Below are positions 31,871 through 44,037 of a stretch of DNA of 64,000 nt, piece by piece. Numbering within the stretch: position 1 is the first letter of the stretch; each line of letters opens with the position of its first letter. A program made the translations under genes and the position numbers. The stretch covers positions 36,266,590 through 36,330,589 of the forward strand of contig NC_081543.1 in the NCBI RefSeq assembly GCF_901000735.1. Direction: 5' to 3'. Source of the stretch: Corylus avellana (Eukaryota; Streptophyta; Magnoliopsida; Fagales; Betulaceae). The notes beneath the pieces are model-generated. The model made no database searches. It saw nothing but the letters and a program-made list of their open reading frames with translations, and had not been told where the DNA came from.

Positions 31871-34800
31871 TTACATGTTATGGCTTTACTATTTTTTTTT
31901 TTGAGAAAATGTTGGCTTTCTTTTACAGGCAACCTGTTCTTCGCAAAATAACCAGATAAGGATACTGCAGAACCAGCTAGCAACTGCAGAGGAGAAATTG
32001 CAGGTAATGATATGAATTCAAGCAAAATTTAGTATTGCATGGGGATTTTTATTATATTAGGTATATGTGCCATTTGTTTCTTGGATTTTAGGCATGAATC
32101 ATTAGGTCGTGTTAACAGATTTATAATTAATCAAATATTCTCTTTTTTGCAGCTTTATGATTCATCTGCACTGGAGACACGAACTGAATTTGAAGGGCAA
32201 AAGAAACATATATATGAGTTACAAAGTCGTCTGGCAGATGCAGAATTCAAACTTGTGGAAGGAGAGATGCTGCGCAAAAAATTACATAATACCATCTTGG
32301 TAGTTCTTATCTCACAACCTTCTATTAGCAGCAAATATGTATACCTTGCTAAACTATCTTATGATATAGGAACTAAAAGGGAACATTCGAGTATTCTGTA
32401 GAGTGCGACCTCTTTTGCCTGAGGATGGTATTAGCACGGAAGGAAAGGTTATCTCTTATCCGACATCAATAGAATATCTTGGACGGGGAATTGATGTAGT
32501 GCAAAACGGTACATTTCTTGGAGGAAGAATATTGGACAATCCATTTCTTTTCTGCTTGATATCGATTATAAGAAATATTTGAAGTGGGTCTTGAAAACAA
32601 AGAACTCACATAAGTTTATATTGTAATCAGGGCAGAAGCATGCTTTTACATTTGATCAAGTTTTCATGCCTGACGCAGCACAAGATGATGTTTTTGTAGA
32701 AATCTCACAGCTTGTACAAAGTGCTCTGGATGGTTATAAGGTGATTCATTAAGCTCCAAATCTTATTTTCTGCTAATGTAAATTTTGTATTTGATCCAAA
32801 TAGTAGATTTAGTTTTATTCTATCAACCGATTTTCTTTTAAAGATTTTGTTTGTTAATCATCTGTGGATAAGCATCAAGGTTCTCAATAGTATTATACAT
32901 ATAGTTGATATGCTTATAGTTCATCATCTTTCAACCTCATAATAGTTCTATATGCTTACAGAATTTTACTTATTGATAAGTGGGTCTTGTAATTGGAACT
33001 TTATTAGTTGGTATGCTTATCAAAAACAAACTTTATTAGTTGATAGGATTGATCCTTGATAGAATTTTTCCAAACATGCATATTGCATTGCATTTCAATG
33101 TACCTTGCTAGTATTATATACCCTATACATAACTAGCATCATATTTGCCTTAAGAAATGACGGTGCTTTCCTTTTTCAGGTTTGCATTTTTGCCTATGGT
33201 CAAACGGGTTCTGGTAAAACTTATACTATGATGGGTAGGCCAGGACATCCTGAGCAAAAAGGTTTAATACCCCGTTCTCTAGAACAAATATTTCAAACTA
33301 AGCAGTCTCTTCAACCTCAAGGTTGGAGATATGAAATGCAGGTGAATAAGAATATGTTTCTTTTGTTAGTTTTCATTGTCTGAATACAAGAATGTAGTTT
33401 TATACATGATTATTGAAAATTTGACTTCTACAAACACCTGTAGGTGTCTATGTTGGAAATATATAATGAAACAATTCGTGACTTGTTATCAACAAATCGG
33501 TCATCTCCAACAGAAAACGGTGTTGCTGGAAAGCAATATTCAATTAAACACGATGCAAATGGAAACTCACATGTTTCTGATCTTACAATTGTGGACGTCC
33601 GCAGTGCTAAAGAGGTTTCGTTTCTTTTAGATCAGGCTGCACAGAGCAGGTAAAGACTTAGAACATGCATATTTTAAGCTTGATTTGAGTTATGCAATAT
33701 TCTGTTCAAGAAATTCCTTTCTGTGTCTTATGGGATAGCTATTTAATTTTACTTGTAATGTTCTATGCTTTGCTCCATTTGGACGTTTGTATGAATCCAT
33801 ATATATTTTTGGCATTTAGATGTGATCCAATTTCACAAGGTAAAAGTTGTTTGTATGATACATGTAAACCACCACCAACAATATTTTATTATTATGTTTC
33901 AGTTTTCTTTCCCTTAATTTGTCCCCAAGTTCACTATACTTTGATAAAAGGATTTATTATTATAAATGTTTTACTTTTATCCTTTTAGGTCTGTAGGCAA
34001 GACCCAGATGAATGAGCAATCATCAAGAAGTCATTTTGTTTTCACGCTACGAATATTTGGTGTCAATGAGGTACAAACATTTTCAGATCCTCTCTTCGTT
34101 TTCTCAGATATTGTTTATTGAACCTTACTTTTCTTAATTTCTGTGTATGTACTAGAGCACTGACCAACAAGTACAAGGAGTTTTGAATCTTATTGATCTT
34201 GCTGGGAGTGAGCGTCTTTCTAAGAGTGGATCAACCGGGGACCGATTGAAAGAAACTCAAGTATTTTAGCCAAACTAATCTGATCTCTATATCTTTTATG
34301 CTTTTCATTATGTAGTTTCAATAATCAAACGTTTCTCTTTTGCAATTGTAACAGGCCATTAATAAAAGTTTATCATCCTTGAGTGATGTTATACTTGCAT
34401 TAGCGAAGAAGGAAGACCACATTCCCTTTAGGAACTCAAAGCTTACATATCTTCTTCAGGTAAGTTATTTAGAGATTTATGAAGATTATCTAGTTTCAAT
34501 TTTAAGGTCTTCTTTAATTTCCTAGCTTCACTATGGATGACATGGAGTGTCTCTCTTCATTTTATAGAAGAAATTCACCCATCATCCTTGAAAATGGTGA
34601 AGTAGAAAAATAAAAAAGCCTCTGCCATTTAGTGTTGCTTCTATTTACAAAATTGATTTCACTTCTTTCAAGATATGGCAACATTTCTGTCTTCATTATC
34701 ACATTTAGAGTCATTGAATGGGAATCACTAGTTGGATTTTATGATTCAAGTCCAGATTGTAGGTTGAGAGGAAAGTTGCAATTTCCCTGTGCAAAAAGTG

Positions 34801-35286
34801 TGCATGTCTTGGCTGCTTGTCTATGCTGCTTTTATGTGGCATTTTCTTTAGTATTTTCTTTAGGAAACTCTTTGTTTAAAAGATTTAGAAACCAATATAA
34901 TCTGGCTAGGAAAGATGAACTCCAACCTTTGTTTTAATGAAACACTCTTTTGGACCCAATATAGGTGGATAGATTTTGGTTGGGCAAATATGTTGAAAAA
35001 AAAAGCAGAGGAACAGATTATGGTTCTTCAGTACTCTTTCTTGCTACTCTTCTAGTGGGATATGATCAATTGAGATGTTCTAATCTTTTAAAATCACTGG
35101 TTACAGCCTTGTTTAGGTGGGGACTCAAAGACATTGATGTTTGTTAACATCTCTCCTGACCCTTCCTCAGTGGGTGAGTCACTTTGCTCACTCCGTTTCG
35201 CAGCCCGGGTAAACGCTTGTGAGATTGGGGTTCCGCGGCGACAAACCAACACACGACCTTCAGATTCACGCTTAAGCTATGGCTGA
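29473..35286 (+). CDS. ATK3: Kinesin-14 of the ATK2/ATK3 (KatB/KatC) type, 17 exons, 789 aa
   Basis: This is a minus-end-directed microtubule motor with a C-terminal head, used in spindle and phragmoplast organisation. Exons: 29473-29547, 29717-29932, 30142-30286, 30363-30472, 30565-30684, 30810-30992, 31608-31817, 31929-32003, 32153-32299, 32370-32508, 32631-32740, 33180-33341, 33444-33649, 33989-34070, 34156-34260, 34355-34459, 35107-35286; total 2370 nt, in frame. The tail has the KatB/KatC-type block [13 protein letters not shown] and KWFQELE. A coiled coil follows to about residue 425, and the neck [17 protein letters not shown] typical of kinesin-14. The motor shows the P-loop GQTGSGKT (about 517-524), switch I NEQSSRSH (about 641-648), switch II DLAGSE (about 674-679) and [11 protein letters not shown]. 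All catalytic motifs are intact. The first 25 residues come from a separate exon; Met in exon 2 (MVGTANNGR) matches the Arabidopsis start, so either start could be used. Confidence 0.95.
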
Positions 35287-35830
35287 TCTTTTGATAGATT
35301 AATGATTCTTTTCCTTTTTGAGGCAACCATGTCTTCTGTATCTCTATTACTCGTATCAAAATTTGAAATGAGTGATTCTAACGTAGGTTAATATGTTGTA
35401 TAGCAAAAAAAGAATATTGAGTTCGTATTAATCAAAAAATGTCTTTCCAATTATTAGCTTTTTAATTGGGTCGCGACTGTTATTTGATAATTATTGAATA
35501 TATGAAATTCTTTCCTTTCTTCTTCTTTAGTCCTCTTCTTCAGGCAAACAATAGCTCAAGCATAATACATGTAGCTTCTTTACAAATCAATTAACTGGAA
35601 CAATAGCTTCTTTAATTGCCTTAAAGTAACTGATGATGAAGCTAATCTGAGAGCTCAGAAACATGCTAACTTGAATGTCTTATCATTTGTTTAAGAGAAA
35701 CTTGACTGTTCAAATATACCAATTATATTTGAAACTTAATTGGAGAGCAATGTGCAATCTAATTTGATTTATGATGCTTCAAAATTGAGTACATTGGTTT
35801 TGTATAAACCAGACCAGCAGATGATGCAGA
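35287..35830. other. Shared 3' region between convergent kinesin and PNSL3-like genes
   Basis: Two genes end tail to tail 545 bases apart. The stretch is AT-rich and carries the 3' UTRs of both; no separate gene or element is visible. Confidence 0.6.
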
Positions 35831-36707
35831 TTAAGCCATTCTTTCCATGACCTCTTGGAGTATAACTGTTGTGTCCCGATAACATGATTCTGTCTGAGGC
35901 AGATTTTTCTTTGTTGCAGCATCTTCAAGCTGTGTCAACACATGGTTTTACAATTCTTAAGCAACTCTAGTTTGCAGATATTGAAGTTAAAATTGATTTA
36001 TCTCAACTCTTTTATGTGATAATTGATTTACCTTTTCGAAACTGTCGAACAATCGGTTAGCCAGATCAGTAAGGGGTTGCTTTTCATTTTCTGCTGCAGC
36101 TGAGATCACTTTGTCGAAATCATAGTACATGACGGTGGACTTAAGCCTTAGATATCTCCTGACATAGTTTAATGTATCTTGTGCTACCAAATCTGTCATT
36201 GCTGATAGATCAAATGCATACTTCCTCAGCCTGTATGCACTACCTTTGATTCCAATATTTGCCATATAGATTCCTTTCTTCAAGAAAGAACGAGTACCCG
36301 TCTTCTCATTCGCAATATCTGTAAGAAAAGAACAATTGGGAAGCAGGAAGAGAAGCCTGGCTGCACTTAGAAACATTCTGAACACTTTCTGGTGAAACAA
36401 CACTGCAAAATTTGTAATAAGAAAGCTTACTGTTATAGACAGGAGGAACAGGTAAAGGGCCATCGATCCAGAAACCATTATCCTGTGCTAGAGATATCCC
36501 GTTGGTAGAATTTCCTGTAAGTGCTATGGAGGCAAGGCCTATAGCTAATCTTCTTGTGATTTGTAATGGGTGTTCTTGAAGATCCTCTTTTTTCTTGCCC
36601 AGAAACCCAACTATTTTCAGTCTCTTTGGGACCCTTTGAAGGCTGGGAAGTTTTGGAAGGGCTGGTAGAGTTTTGGAGACTCCATTAATGCCTGCCAAAC
36701 GAGCCAT
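35831..36707 (-). CDS. PNSL3: PsbQ-like lumenal subunit of chloroplast NDH (PNSL3-like), 3 exons, 220 aa
   Basis: This is a lumenal protein of the photosynthetic NDH complex, needed for its assembly with photosystem I and for cyclic electron flow. Exons on the minus strand: 36707-36431, 36318-36032, 35929-35831 (663 nt, in frame). A chloroplast transit region ([20 protein letters not shown]) is followed by a twin-arginine-type thylakoid signal ([17 protein letters not shown], Arg-Arg at 52-53) ending near SLAQDNGFW. The mature part is a four-helix PsbQ-like fold ([53 protein letters not shown]). The length equals that of Arabidopsis PNSL3 (220 aa), which supports this start. The frame stays open for 76 codons upstream, to 36935, but that part does not look like transit peptide. 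Confidence 0.92.
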
Positions 36708-38258
36708 TGTAGATGAATTGAGTGAGAATGGCAGTGATGAGTGAGTAGCTGATACAATGAGACTTTCATTTTCGATTATATCTGTTGGAAAACTGCTGGC
36801 TACTACTGACCACCGGAAGAGGATATCCTTTATCGAGGACAGTTTGGTCATTTTGACAATAGAGTTTGGTTGTAAAAGACTAAAAAGGCCTTGCTCTACA
36901 GGATGGCTAATTTGTGCAAGCATTTGAGCACACATGGGCGGAACTAGAGTTTTAAGTCGAGGGGGGTAAAATAAAAAATAAAAAATAACAATTGGAGGGT
37001 AAAATGTTAATTTTAGGAGATTTATCTCGTAAAGAATTGTGTAATGCTAGAAATTATATTTTTATTCTACAACTATCTTACAATGTTGATGTAGCAATTT
37101 CAATAAATAGTTGATTAGTCATTGTTTTAAAAAAAAAAAAAAAAAATCAAAAGTTGATTGGGACTGTTACGTTAGCATTGTGAAAAAATTGTGAGATAAA
37201 GATGTTGTATATATCGTTACTCAACAATTATAAGCCATAATCCATCATCTAATAAATGATTTGATTGGTTAGTATGGATCATAGTCCTTCATTATAGATG
37301 AATGTTTTTGTTAACATCATTGGCTAAATTTTACCTATACAAGTTTAAAATTGTAATTTGATAAAATTTTAGTGGTGGAGATTTACTTTTATGGCGCTTT
37401 AGCATATTTCTTTTAGGGGGAACTATACTGATCTCTCTCTAGTCACCATTCTATTTGTAATATTTTTCCAATATTTTAATTTTGCAAGCATTTCTCTTTT
37501 TGTAATGTCCTCCCTAAATTACCATTAGGGTTCCAATGTACTCCTTCATTAGGATTTTTTAAAAAATAAAAATTATATCATGCATAAATTGAAGAGATGT
37601 GTTTAATAGAACACTGGCGTGCATAAACAGTCATACACACTAGTGTTCATATATTATATAATATTATTAAAATATTATATAAACAATTAAAAAAACAAAA
37701 ACAAAACACTAGCGTGCATGACTGTTCATGCACGTCAGTGTTCTGTTAAACACTGCTCTTTGTTTTGTTTCTGTCGTGCGGAGGGATGACCATTACAAAA
37801 ATTAAAATTTGGATATAAATTTCCTACAAACCGCTAGCCGGATTATAAAATTTTCTTATAATTGGTTTGTAAAAAAATTTTGTCAACCACCGTAAAATTT
37901 TTATTTACGAAGCTCCGGATTGAGTGTCGTATGCTTTCTCAGGACAAAAATAGAGCAGAGGCCCAGTGTATGGTTAACAGGGCTTGAAGCCCAAACCCAA
38001 GAAGATATTCGGTGAACGATGACGAGTCCCAACACCACCAGCCACCAATCAGCCTCCACCCATTTCCCAAGCACCTTGACTTCACTCAGATTCCCTTTTC
38101 CCGAGAAAAAACACATACCCTTTTTTCTTTCTCTCATTTTCTCTCTCCCCAAACGCGCTCAACCGCACCCACCTCTTCCCTCCCTGTTTGTTTCCGGGGA
38201 TTAACCGAATCCTCGCCGGAAAGCTTCAATTTTCCGGCGAAGCCAACCATCACCGACG
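36708..38258. other. Intergenic between PNSL3-like and bHLH genes (divergent)
   Basis: It serves as a shared upstream region for two divergent genes. It contains a poly-A tract near 37131-37146, a foldback MITE (37592-37760), and, next to the bHLH start, a CT-rich leader (38100-38160). No gene is visible. Confidence 0.55.
37592..37760. mobile_element. Foldback MITE
   Basis: The left arm ('agagatgtgtttaatagaac', then 'actggcgtgcat') is the approximate reverse complement of the right arm ('gcacgtcagtgttctgtta', then 'aacactgctct'). The AT-rich loop lies at about 37650-37700. Confidence 0.65.
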
Positions 38259-41200
38259 ATGGTCTCACCCGAAAACACCAATTGGCTCTACGATTACGGC
38301 GTGATCGATGACATCCCTGTTCCGGAAGGGAATTTCTCTGCTCCCAACGCGGTGGGATTCAGCTGGTCCGTGCAGGGCGTGAATGGGTCCTCGAATGTTA
38401 GGTACAAACATCCAATTAGGGTTTTTGACTTTTGTTTGATTGAGCAGTGCACCCGTCTGAGCAATTTAGGGCTTTTTTAATTACTTTTTTCCTTCGTTTG
38501 AGTTTTTTTCTCTGGCTTCATATTGTGTTTAATTTGCTATTTTTGTTTGGTTCTTGTGTTGGAATTTGTGTTCAAAGTTGATGGGTGATAGCACGATTGG
38601 TAATCTCTATGGGTTTGTGATGTATTTTATTCAATTTTGGTTTGTGTACGTGACATGATTGCGATTTTGGTAATTATGAGGGAAAATTAGTTTTTTTTTT
38701 TTTTTTTTTTTTTTTTTTGTCGGGTATTTTTGGGCTCATAAATGTGTAGTACAGCTTGAACTTTTTTGGCTTTGGATATTCGGAAGGTTGAAATGATTGT
38801 TGTAACTGTATATATGCTTCGGCGTTTCTTGTTGATGCATTATTGATTTGAGGCAGCTAATAACCACTTTCTAAAATAAACGGATAGGAAAACTAAATTA
38901 TTTAGTTAATATTCAAACACTCTCCCTCACTTGTGTGACCAGACAACAAGTGGAATATATTAATTGAAACGGGTGAACCCTAGAGTCGGATTGAATTCAA
39001 GACCTCTTAGGATATCATGTCAAATCACAACTTACTCCATAAGCTTAATTTGATAGGAAATGATAAATTTAATCATTTAAGTAATATTTTATCGGTTGTA
39101 GGACAATGAGTAAGTCACTTTACTATTTTCTGGAAATATTTTGACATATGCTTAGATAAACTTTACTTTATTGAACTTTATTTTCATTCTATACCATAAA
39201 TTATAAATATACCTATGGTGTAATTGAATAGGTTCATTCCAACCAATAGTATAATGTGGGACTATTTTTTATTTATTTATTTATTTTTATTTTTATTATT
39301 ATTATTTTTTTTCTGTCCCCGAAATGACCAAAGCATTCTACCCATATAAACCACTTCAGCCCTTTCTCTGTGCGAATGCAACATGGAATGCTCACACGTG
39401 ATCTGAACTTGGAACCTAGGATCAAACCCACACACGATTGTTTGTAGAATATATAGGGGCTTGATTTAACATTCAACTTATAGCAAGAGCATTTATCATG
39501 TTAGTAGAAAATGTTTTACTACAAAGTATCATGGCTGGTCAGGGGGAAAAAAATTTATTTAGCAAGTTTTGTAGGCTATGGATAATCCTTTTGTTGAGAT
39601 GATATTGTTTTAAACTTAATTTATTGGAAGTGACAATAACTTGTTCAACACAGATAAAGGTGAAATGTTTTCATGATAAATCCTTGTTACTTTTTTCTTA
39701 TTATTGTTAAGATTGATATGAAGGAAGCCCTAGGGGTCACTCAATTGGCTGGGAGTCATTAGTTTGAATCTTCCCTTCCCCCTCATGCGACTCTGCTGTT
39801 TATATTATTTTTTTTATTTTTTATTTTTATGTCAAATGAAAAGTCATGTTAAAGCATTTGATTAATAAGTAAGAATCAATTTGTTTATACTTTTAACGAG
39901 AGGCTGTATTGTTTTAAGAACTGTTTCGGTTTGCATCTGTGTGATTTATGATTTCCTTTTGTTCTTATGTGCTGATATGATATATTTCCTAGTGTGGAAA
40001 TTGATGGCTCATTGGGGGATTCAGATGGTGCCAAGGAATGTGGCTCAAAGAAGAGGTAAAAAGACAATTTCTTTTTCTCTCCTCTCTTTGGTTTAAAAAA
40101 GGAACAAGGTTCTTTACTACTCAAAAAACTGTGTTCACCAGTTCTTGATAAGGGCTTTGTGACTTTGTTTCCTTATATTTGTGTACTATCAGAAGATTAT
40201 AAGCAACTATTTTCATGGAGTCGATTCTTTTGGTAAGCAATTTTCATGGAATAGATGAATAATTAGTTTTGCAAAAACAGAACTTGAGTTATTAAATGAA
40301 AAGTCATATTGAGGGTGTCAATTAATCACAAGTATGCTTGCTCACATGGTCACAAGCTGCTAATTTCTTACAGTTTAGTGTTGCAAGTGAGGTCGTAATG
40401 TGATTGATAGATGTTTTAGGCATTATTCCAAGTGTTTCAATGAAGATGCTTTATCAATTTGTAGCCCAGATTATAGTTTAGATCAAGCAATGTATGTCCT
40501 TGAAATTGAGCACAATGTCTCAAAAAAAAAAAAAAAAAGGAAAAAAAAAGGGGCTTTGTGCATCCTATATACTCAACTAAATGATCTAGTAAAATCAAAT
40601 AGCCCAAACATGGACCGAATTTACATTTATACGTTAATGTTTTAATTTTCAAGAAGTGGAATACAGCCAATGAGTATGTTATACAATTTTATGTTATTTC
40701 TCTCATGTATCTCCATTTGCAGGGGTAGACCTGAATTGTGCTGTGCATCAAGTTCCAAAGCTTCTCGGGAGAAGTTGCGAAGGGATAGACTTAACGACAA
40801 GTATTGTCTTGTTTTCTATTCTCCTCTCCGTTTGTCTCTCTCTGGCATGCATGTTTATCTCTCACTTGCTCTGAATCAATCTGGCATGCATGTTTTTATG
40901 TTTTATCATGATTAGATTTGTGGAATTGGGCTCTATTCTGGAGCCTGGAAGACCTCCAAAAACGGACAAGGCTGCTGTTTTACTTGATGCTGTCCGAATG
41001 GTGACTCAGTTACGGGGTGAATCACAGAAGTTGAAGGATTCAAATTCAAGTCTCCAGGAGAAGATCAAAGAGTTGAAGGTGAATTTTATTTTTATTTCTT
41101 TTAAATGCAAACTTCGAGGACTAAATGCTTATACTGTATGATTTATTCCATGAACATTTCATCATTGCCACCTATGAAATGTTGGTATGTCCAAGAGGTG

Positions 41201-41531
41201 GTGAAGGAAACCTGTAGACCTGTTAGGGCCAGTTATTAAACATTTTTTATACCTTGTGTAGGCTGAGAAGAATGAGCTTCGTGATGAGAAGCAGAGGTTA
41301 AAGGCGGAGAAAGAGAAGTTGGAGCAGCAACTGAAAGCCATGAATGCACAACCTGGCTTTTTGCCTACTCCTCCTGCAATCCCTGCTGCATTTGCTGCTG
41401 CTCAGGGCCAGGCCCCCGGCAACAAATTGGTGCCTTTCATTGGTTACCCAGGGGTTGCAATGTGGCAGTTTATGCCACCTGCTGCAGTGGATACCTCACA
41501 GGATCACGTCCTCCGCCCGCCCGTGGCTTAA
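38259..41531 (+). CDS. ILR3: bHLH transcription factor, subgroup IVc (ILR3/bHLH115-like), 5 exons, 238 aa
   Basis: Subgroup IVc bHLH proteins work as dimers in the nucleus and activate iron-deficiency genes. They are controlled by the BRUTUS ubiquitin ligase. Exons 38259-38401, 39993-40055, 40723-40800, 40916-41078, 41262-41531 (717 nt, in frame). The N-terminus MVSPENTNWLYDYG is the conserved family start. The basic region is SSSKASREKLRRDRLNDKF, with Glu and Arg contacts for E-box binding; the helix-loop-helix continues through LEPGRPPKTDKAAVLLDAV. A leucine-zipper-like helix follows (SLQEKIKELKAEKNELRDEK). The C-terminus GVAMWQFMPPAAVDTSQDHV, ending LRPPVA, matches the motif reported to bind BRUTUS in ILR3/bHLH115. 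The ILR3 assignment rests mainly on gene order; the N-terminus looks as much like bHLH115. Intron 1 (1.6 kb) has several retroposon pieces. Confidence 0.93.
38690..38718. repeat. Poly-T tract in bHLH intron 1
   Basis: A run of T close to 30 bases long, followed by 'gtcgggtattttt'. It may be a retroposon tail. No other structure is seen. Confidence 0.8.
39719..39845 (+). mobile_element. tRNA-derived SINE in bHLH intron 1
   Basis: The plus strand reads 'GGGGTCACTCAATTGGCTGG' (box A-like) followed by 'AGTTTGAATCTTCCC' (box B-like) and a T-rich 3' part. This is the same layout as the SINEs at 8443, 8820 and 20120, in the opposite orientation. Confidence 0.55.
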
Positions 41532-42402
41532 CTTGGCAGCCTACAATGATTAGGGTATGGAGGCCCCAAAGAAGCGTATTCATTTTGTCATTGTCATTGT
41601 CTGTATTAGTTTTTGCTGAAGTCCTCTAAGTTGTAACTGGATTTGGTGGGTAACTTCCCTCGTTTGCTATCCAAAGCACTTTTATGAATTGATGCTGGTG
41701 TTCGCATGTAAATGTTAATAAGTTTGTCTGGCAATCCCTGTGTTTTATCTGTTTTGATGGAGCCTTCATGATAGTGTGTGCCTTCCGTATTTGCTCAATC
41801 CAAAAGGAACTGCGTTTGTCGATCTTACTTTTTCACCTGTTGAAACTCACATTGATCCGGTGTGTAAAAGGCTCTGTCTAAGAGAACATATTGACTTAAA
41901 TGAAAGAGTAACTATATATATTATATTTTTATTTTATAACTGTCCCACGCTGTTATTGTGGTAGTTTTAACTAACTTTTAAATTAGTTATTATTAAAAAA
42001 ATAAAATTACAGTATTGTGAAATAAAAATGTAATCTCTAATACTACTCTAGATGAAATTATTGAATTGGGACAATCAACTTGGCCTGCCCGGCACGTAAA
42101 GATAGGGTAATGTATAATTTTTTTTTATAATAATAATGTTAAAAATATATTTTTATTAGGTATTTTACAATGTTGACATGTAAGATTTTTTTTTTTTTTT
42201 TTCCTATCGAGAATTGATTCAATAATTAGTTGATAATGAGATAAAGTCAAGTTTCCAACATTACTATTGTGATAATATTATTACTAGTCATAAAAGGTGG
42301 ATCTGGGCCATACAGTGATTAGAAATCTTATCTGCATTGAAATTTTCGAGTGATCCTTTCTTCTCGGGCCACCAGGCTTTTCTACTCAAATCAGAGCTCA
42401 AA
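41532..42402. other. bHLH 3' region and DUF1995 promoter
   Basis: The two genes are co-oriented. Positions 41532-41780 are probably bHLH 3' UTR. At about 41900-42240 there are MITE-like fragments with 'aactatatatattatattt' and 'tttacaatgttgacatg' words also found near 37030-37090. No gene is visible. Confidence 0.5.
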
Positions 42403-43428
42403 ATGGCTTCCAATCTTCTCAAAATCCATCTACAAACCCTTGAAACTGCAACTGCAAAGCCATCAATTCCATTTCCACTCTCCAAAACCCACTTCCCATA
42501 TCTCCCATTCCATTCAAACAAACGCCTCCTCCACCTACACCTCTCTCATTCCCATGTCTCATTCTATCCTCCATTTCCGCCCCACAAACCCATATCCATC
42601 CAGTCCTCCCTATCCTCTTCCACCCCACCCACCTCCAAAGAAGAAGCCATTCTCCAGGCCAAAACCTGCCTTTCATCCACCTTAGAAAAGCCCCTCAACA
42701 ACCCCAAACTCGTCGGCAAACTCAAGAAACTAAAGCAGCCCAGATTCCGAGTTGAAATTCCGGTCATCGACGACTCGCCGGCATCGCTGTCCCAACTCGT
42801 GTCCGATGTCTTCCAAGACTTACCCATTAAGAGAAAAGGCTCTCCTGTCAAGGTGCTATTCCTATGGCCTAACCTTACCTTAAGAGAAGCTGCTATGGAA
42901 GCCTGGTCGTCTAGCCAAATTGAGCATATGGACATTTCTTCGGTTACCGATAGTGACACCAGAGTTTCGAACTCCGCTGAGGTGGCAGTTTTTTTGGCAC
43001 CAGAGACTTCTCAGTTGGCAGTTATAAAAGCCGTTACTGACATTTTGTATCCGAAGCCTGTGGTGATTTTCAACCCCAGTTGGACGTTTGAGGAGGAGAG
43101 CGATTTTGGTGAGCTGCGTGGCTTCGTGGGATCGTTTGAAGTGATATATTCGTTCATGGGGTTGGAGGTTAGAGGGGTTTTGAGTAGGAGGAAGGGAGTG
43201 GTTTTCAAGTGTGTAAGAGATGGGGTTGTGAGCGGTGAGAACTGGGCTATTCTTGTTGAAGAAGAAGGAGGAGGATTGAAAGCGGTCTCCAGGTTCAAGA
43301 CACGGCCATCGATCGCCGAAGTTGAGAATGTGCTGTATAATTTGATGGCAGTCAATTCGCCTATTACGAAGTCTGCTAAGTTCTTGAGGGATTTGGTGTC
43401 AAATGTGACCGGCAAAAAAGTAAGTTAA
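42403..43428 (+). CDS. Chloroplast DUF1995 protein (LPA3-related family), single exon, 341 aa
   Basis: This is an intronless gene. I use the Met at 42403 (context aaaATGGCT, then SNLLKIHLQ) rather than the in-frame Met at 42337, because it begins a typical chloroplast transit peptide rich in Ser, His, Leu and Pro (about residues 1-75). The mature part matches the DUF1995 family by its blocks FLWPNLTLREAAMEAW, VVIFNPSWTFEEESDFGE, YSFMGLEVRGVL and FKTRPSIAEVENVLYNLMAV. In Arabidopsis the family includes LPA3, which helps photosystem II assembly, and the less studied At5g48790; I think this protein is nearer the latter but cannot prove it. Function is therefore family-level inference. It ends in TGKKVS, which may be natural. 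Confidence 0.82.
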   Translation: MASNLLKIHLQTLETATAKPSIPFPLSKTHFPYLPFHSNKRLLHLHLSHSHVSFYPPFPPHKPISIQSSLSSSTPPTSKEEAILQAKTCLSSTLEKPLNNPKLVGKLKKLKQPRFRVEIPVIDDSPASLSQLVSDVFQDLPIKRKGSPVKVLFLWPNLTLREAAMEAWSSSQIEHMDISSVTDSDTRVSNSAEVAVFLAPETSQLAVIKAVTDILYPKPVVIFNPSWTFEEESDFGELRGFVGSFEVIYSFMGLEVRGVLSRRKGVVFKCVRDGVVSGENWAILVEEEGGGLKAVSRFKTRPSIAEVENVLYNLMAVNSPITKSAKFLRDLVSNVTGKKVS

Positions 43429-44037
43429 ACAACTGAGATTTGATTGTGATTGATGAATGGAGAACCTTGAGAAGCTGTTTGCTGAATTGCCTGAATGAAT
43501 GCAGCTGTACTCTAGATATGTTAATTTTTTAAGTGTCTGCTATATATAATCCTCTCCTTGTTATCTGACAAAACTTGGATTGGCTTTTTGAGTATAGAAT
43601 TGTGGGATCATATTCTTTTGGTAATCAGTGCATTTAGCCTATGTAGAGTGTCTTATATTAGAGATGGTAGCAAGGAATACAGCTTTGATTGAGTTATTTA
43701 GTGACCCAATTTCCTTTTAAGCTCTGATTGCTCTTGAGGATGTCTTTTTCTCAGTGGAAGTTAGAAAAAAGACCAAAAAGAAGGTGGTCTTGCATCTCGG
43801 ATACAATGTATAAACACAAAATTTAAGTACACAAATGAAAAAATTAAGATAGAAAGAATAAGGGAGCTTCAACCAACAAATGAGAGTTAAGAAAAAGAGC
43901 AGGCTGATGCCGGTACATCTCTCATCCAGTTTTCAAGGCCTTGAATTTGCGAACTCTCTTCACTCTCATTTTCATTTTTCATATACAAATGGGTATCTTT
44001 TATCAATATGATCAACATCTTCTTCTCAAAACCCAAC
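43429..44037. other. Convergent 3' region between DUF1995 and GAUT12 genes
   Basis: A tail-to-tail spacer of about 600 bases holding both 3' UTRs. No gene, repeat array or foldback element is visible in it. Confidence 0.6.

Noticed and set aside
34632..34937. Frame of 101 codons on the plus strand between kinesin exons 16 and 17
   Set aside because: It falls in the last kinesin intron; exon 16 (…LTYLLQ) joins directly to exon 17 ([12 protein letters not shown]).
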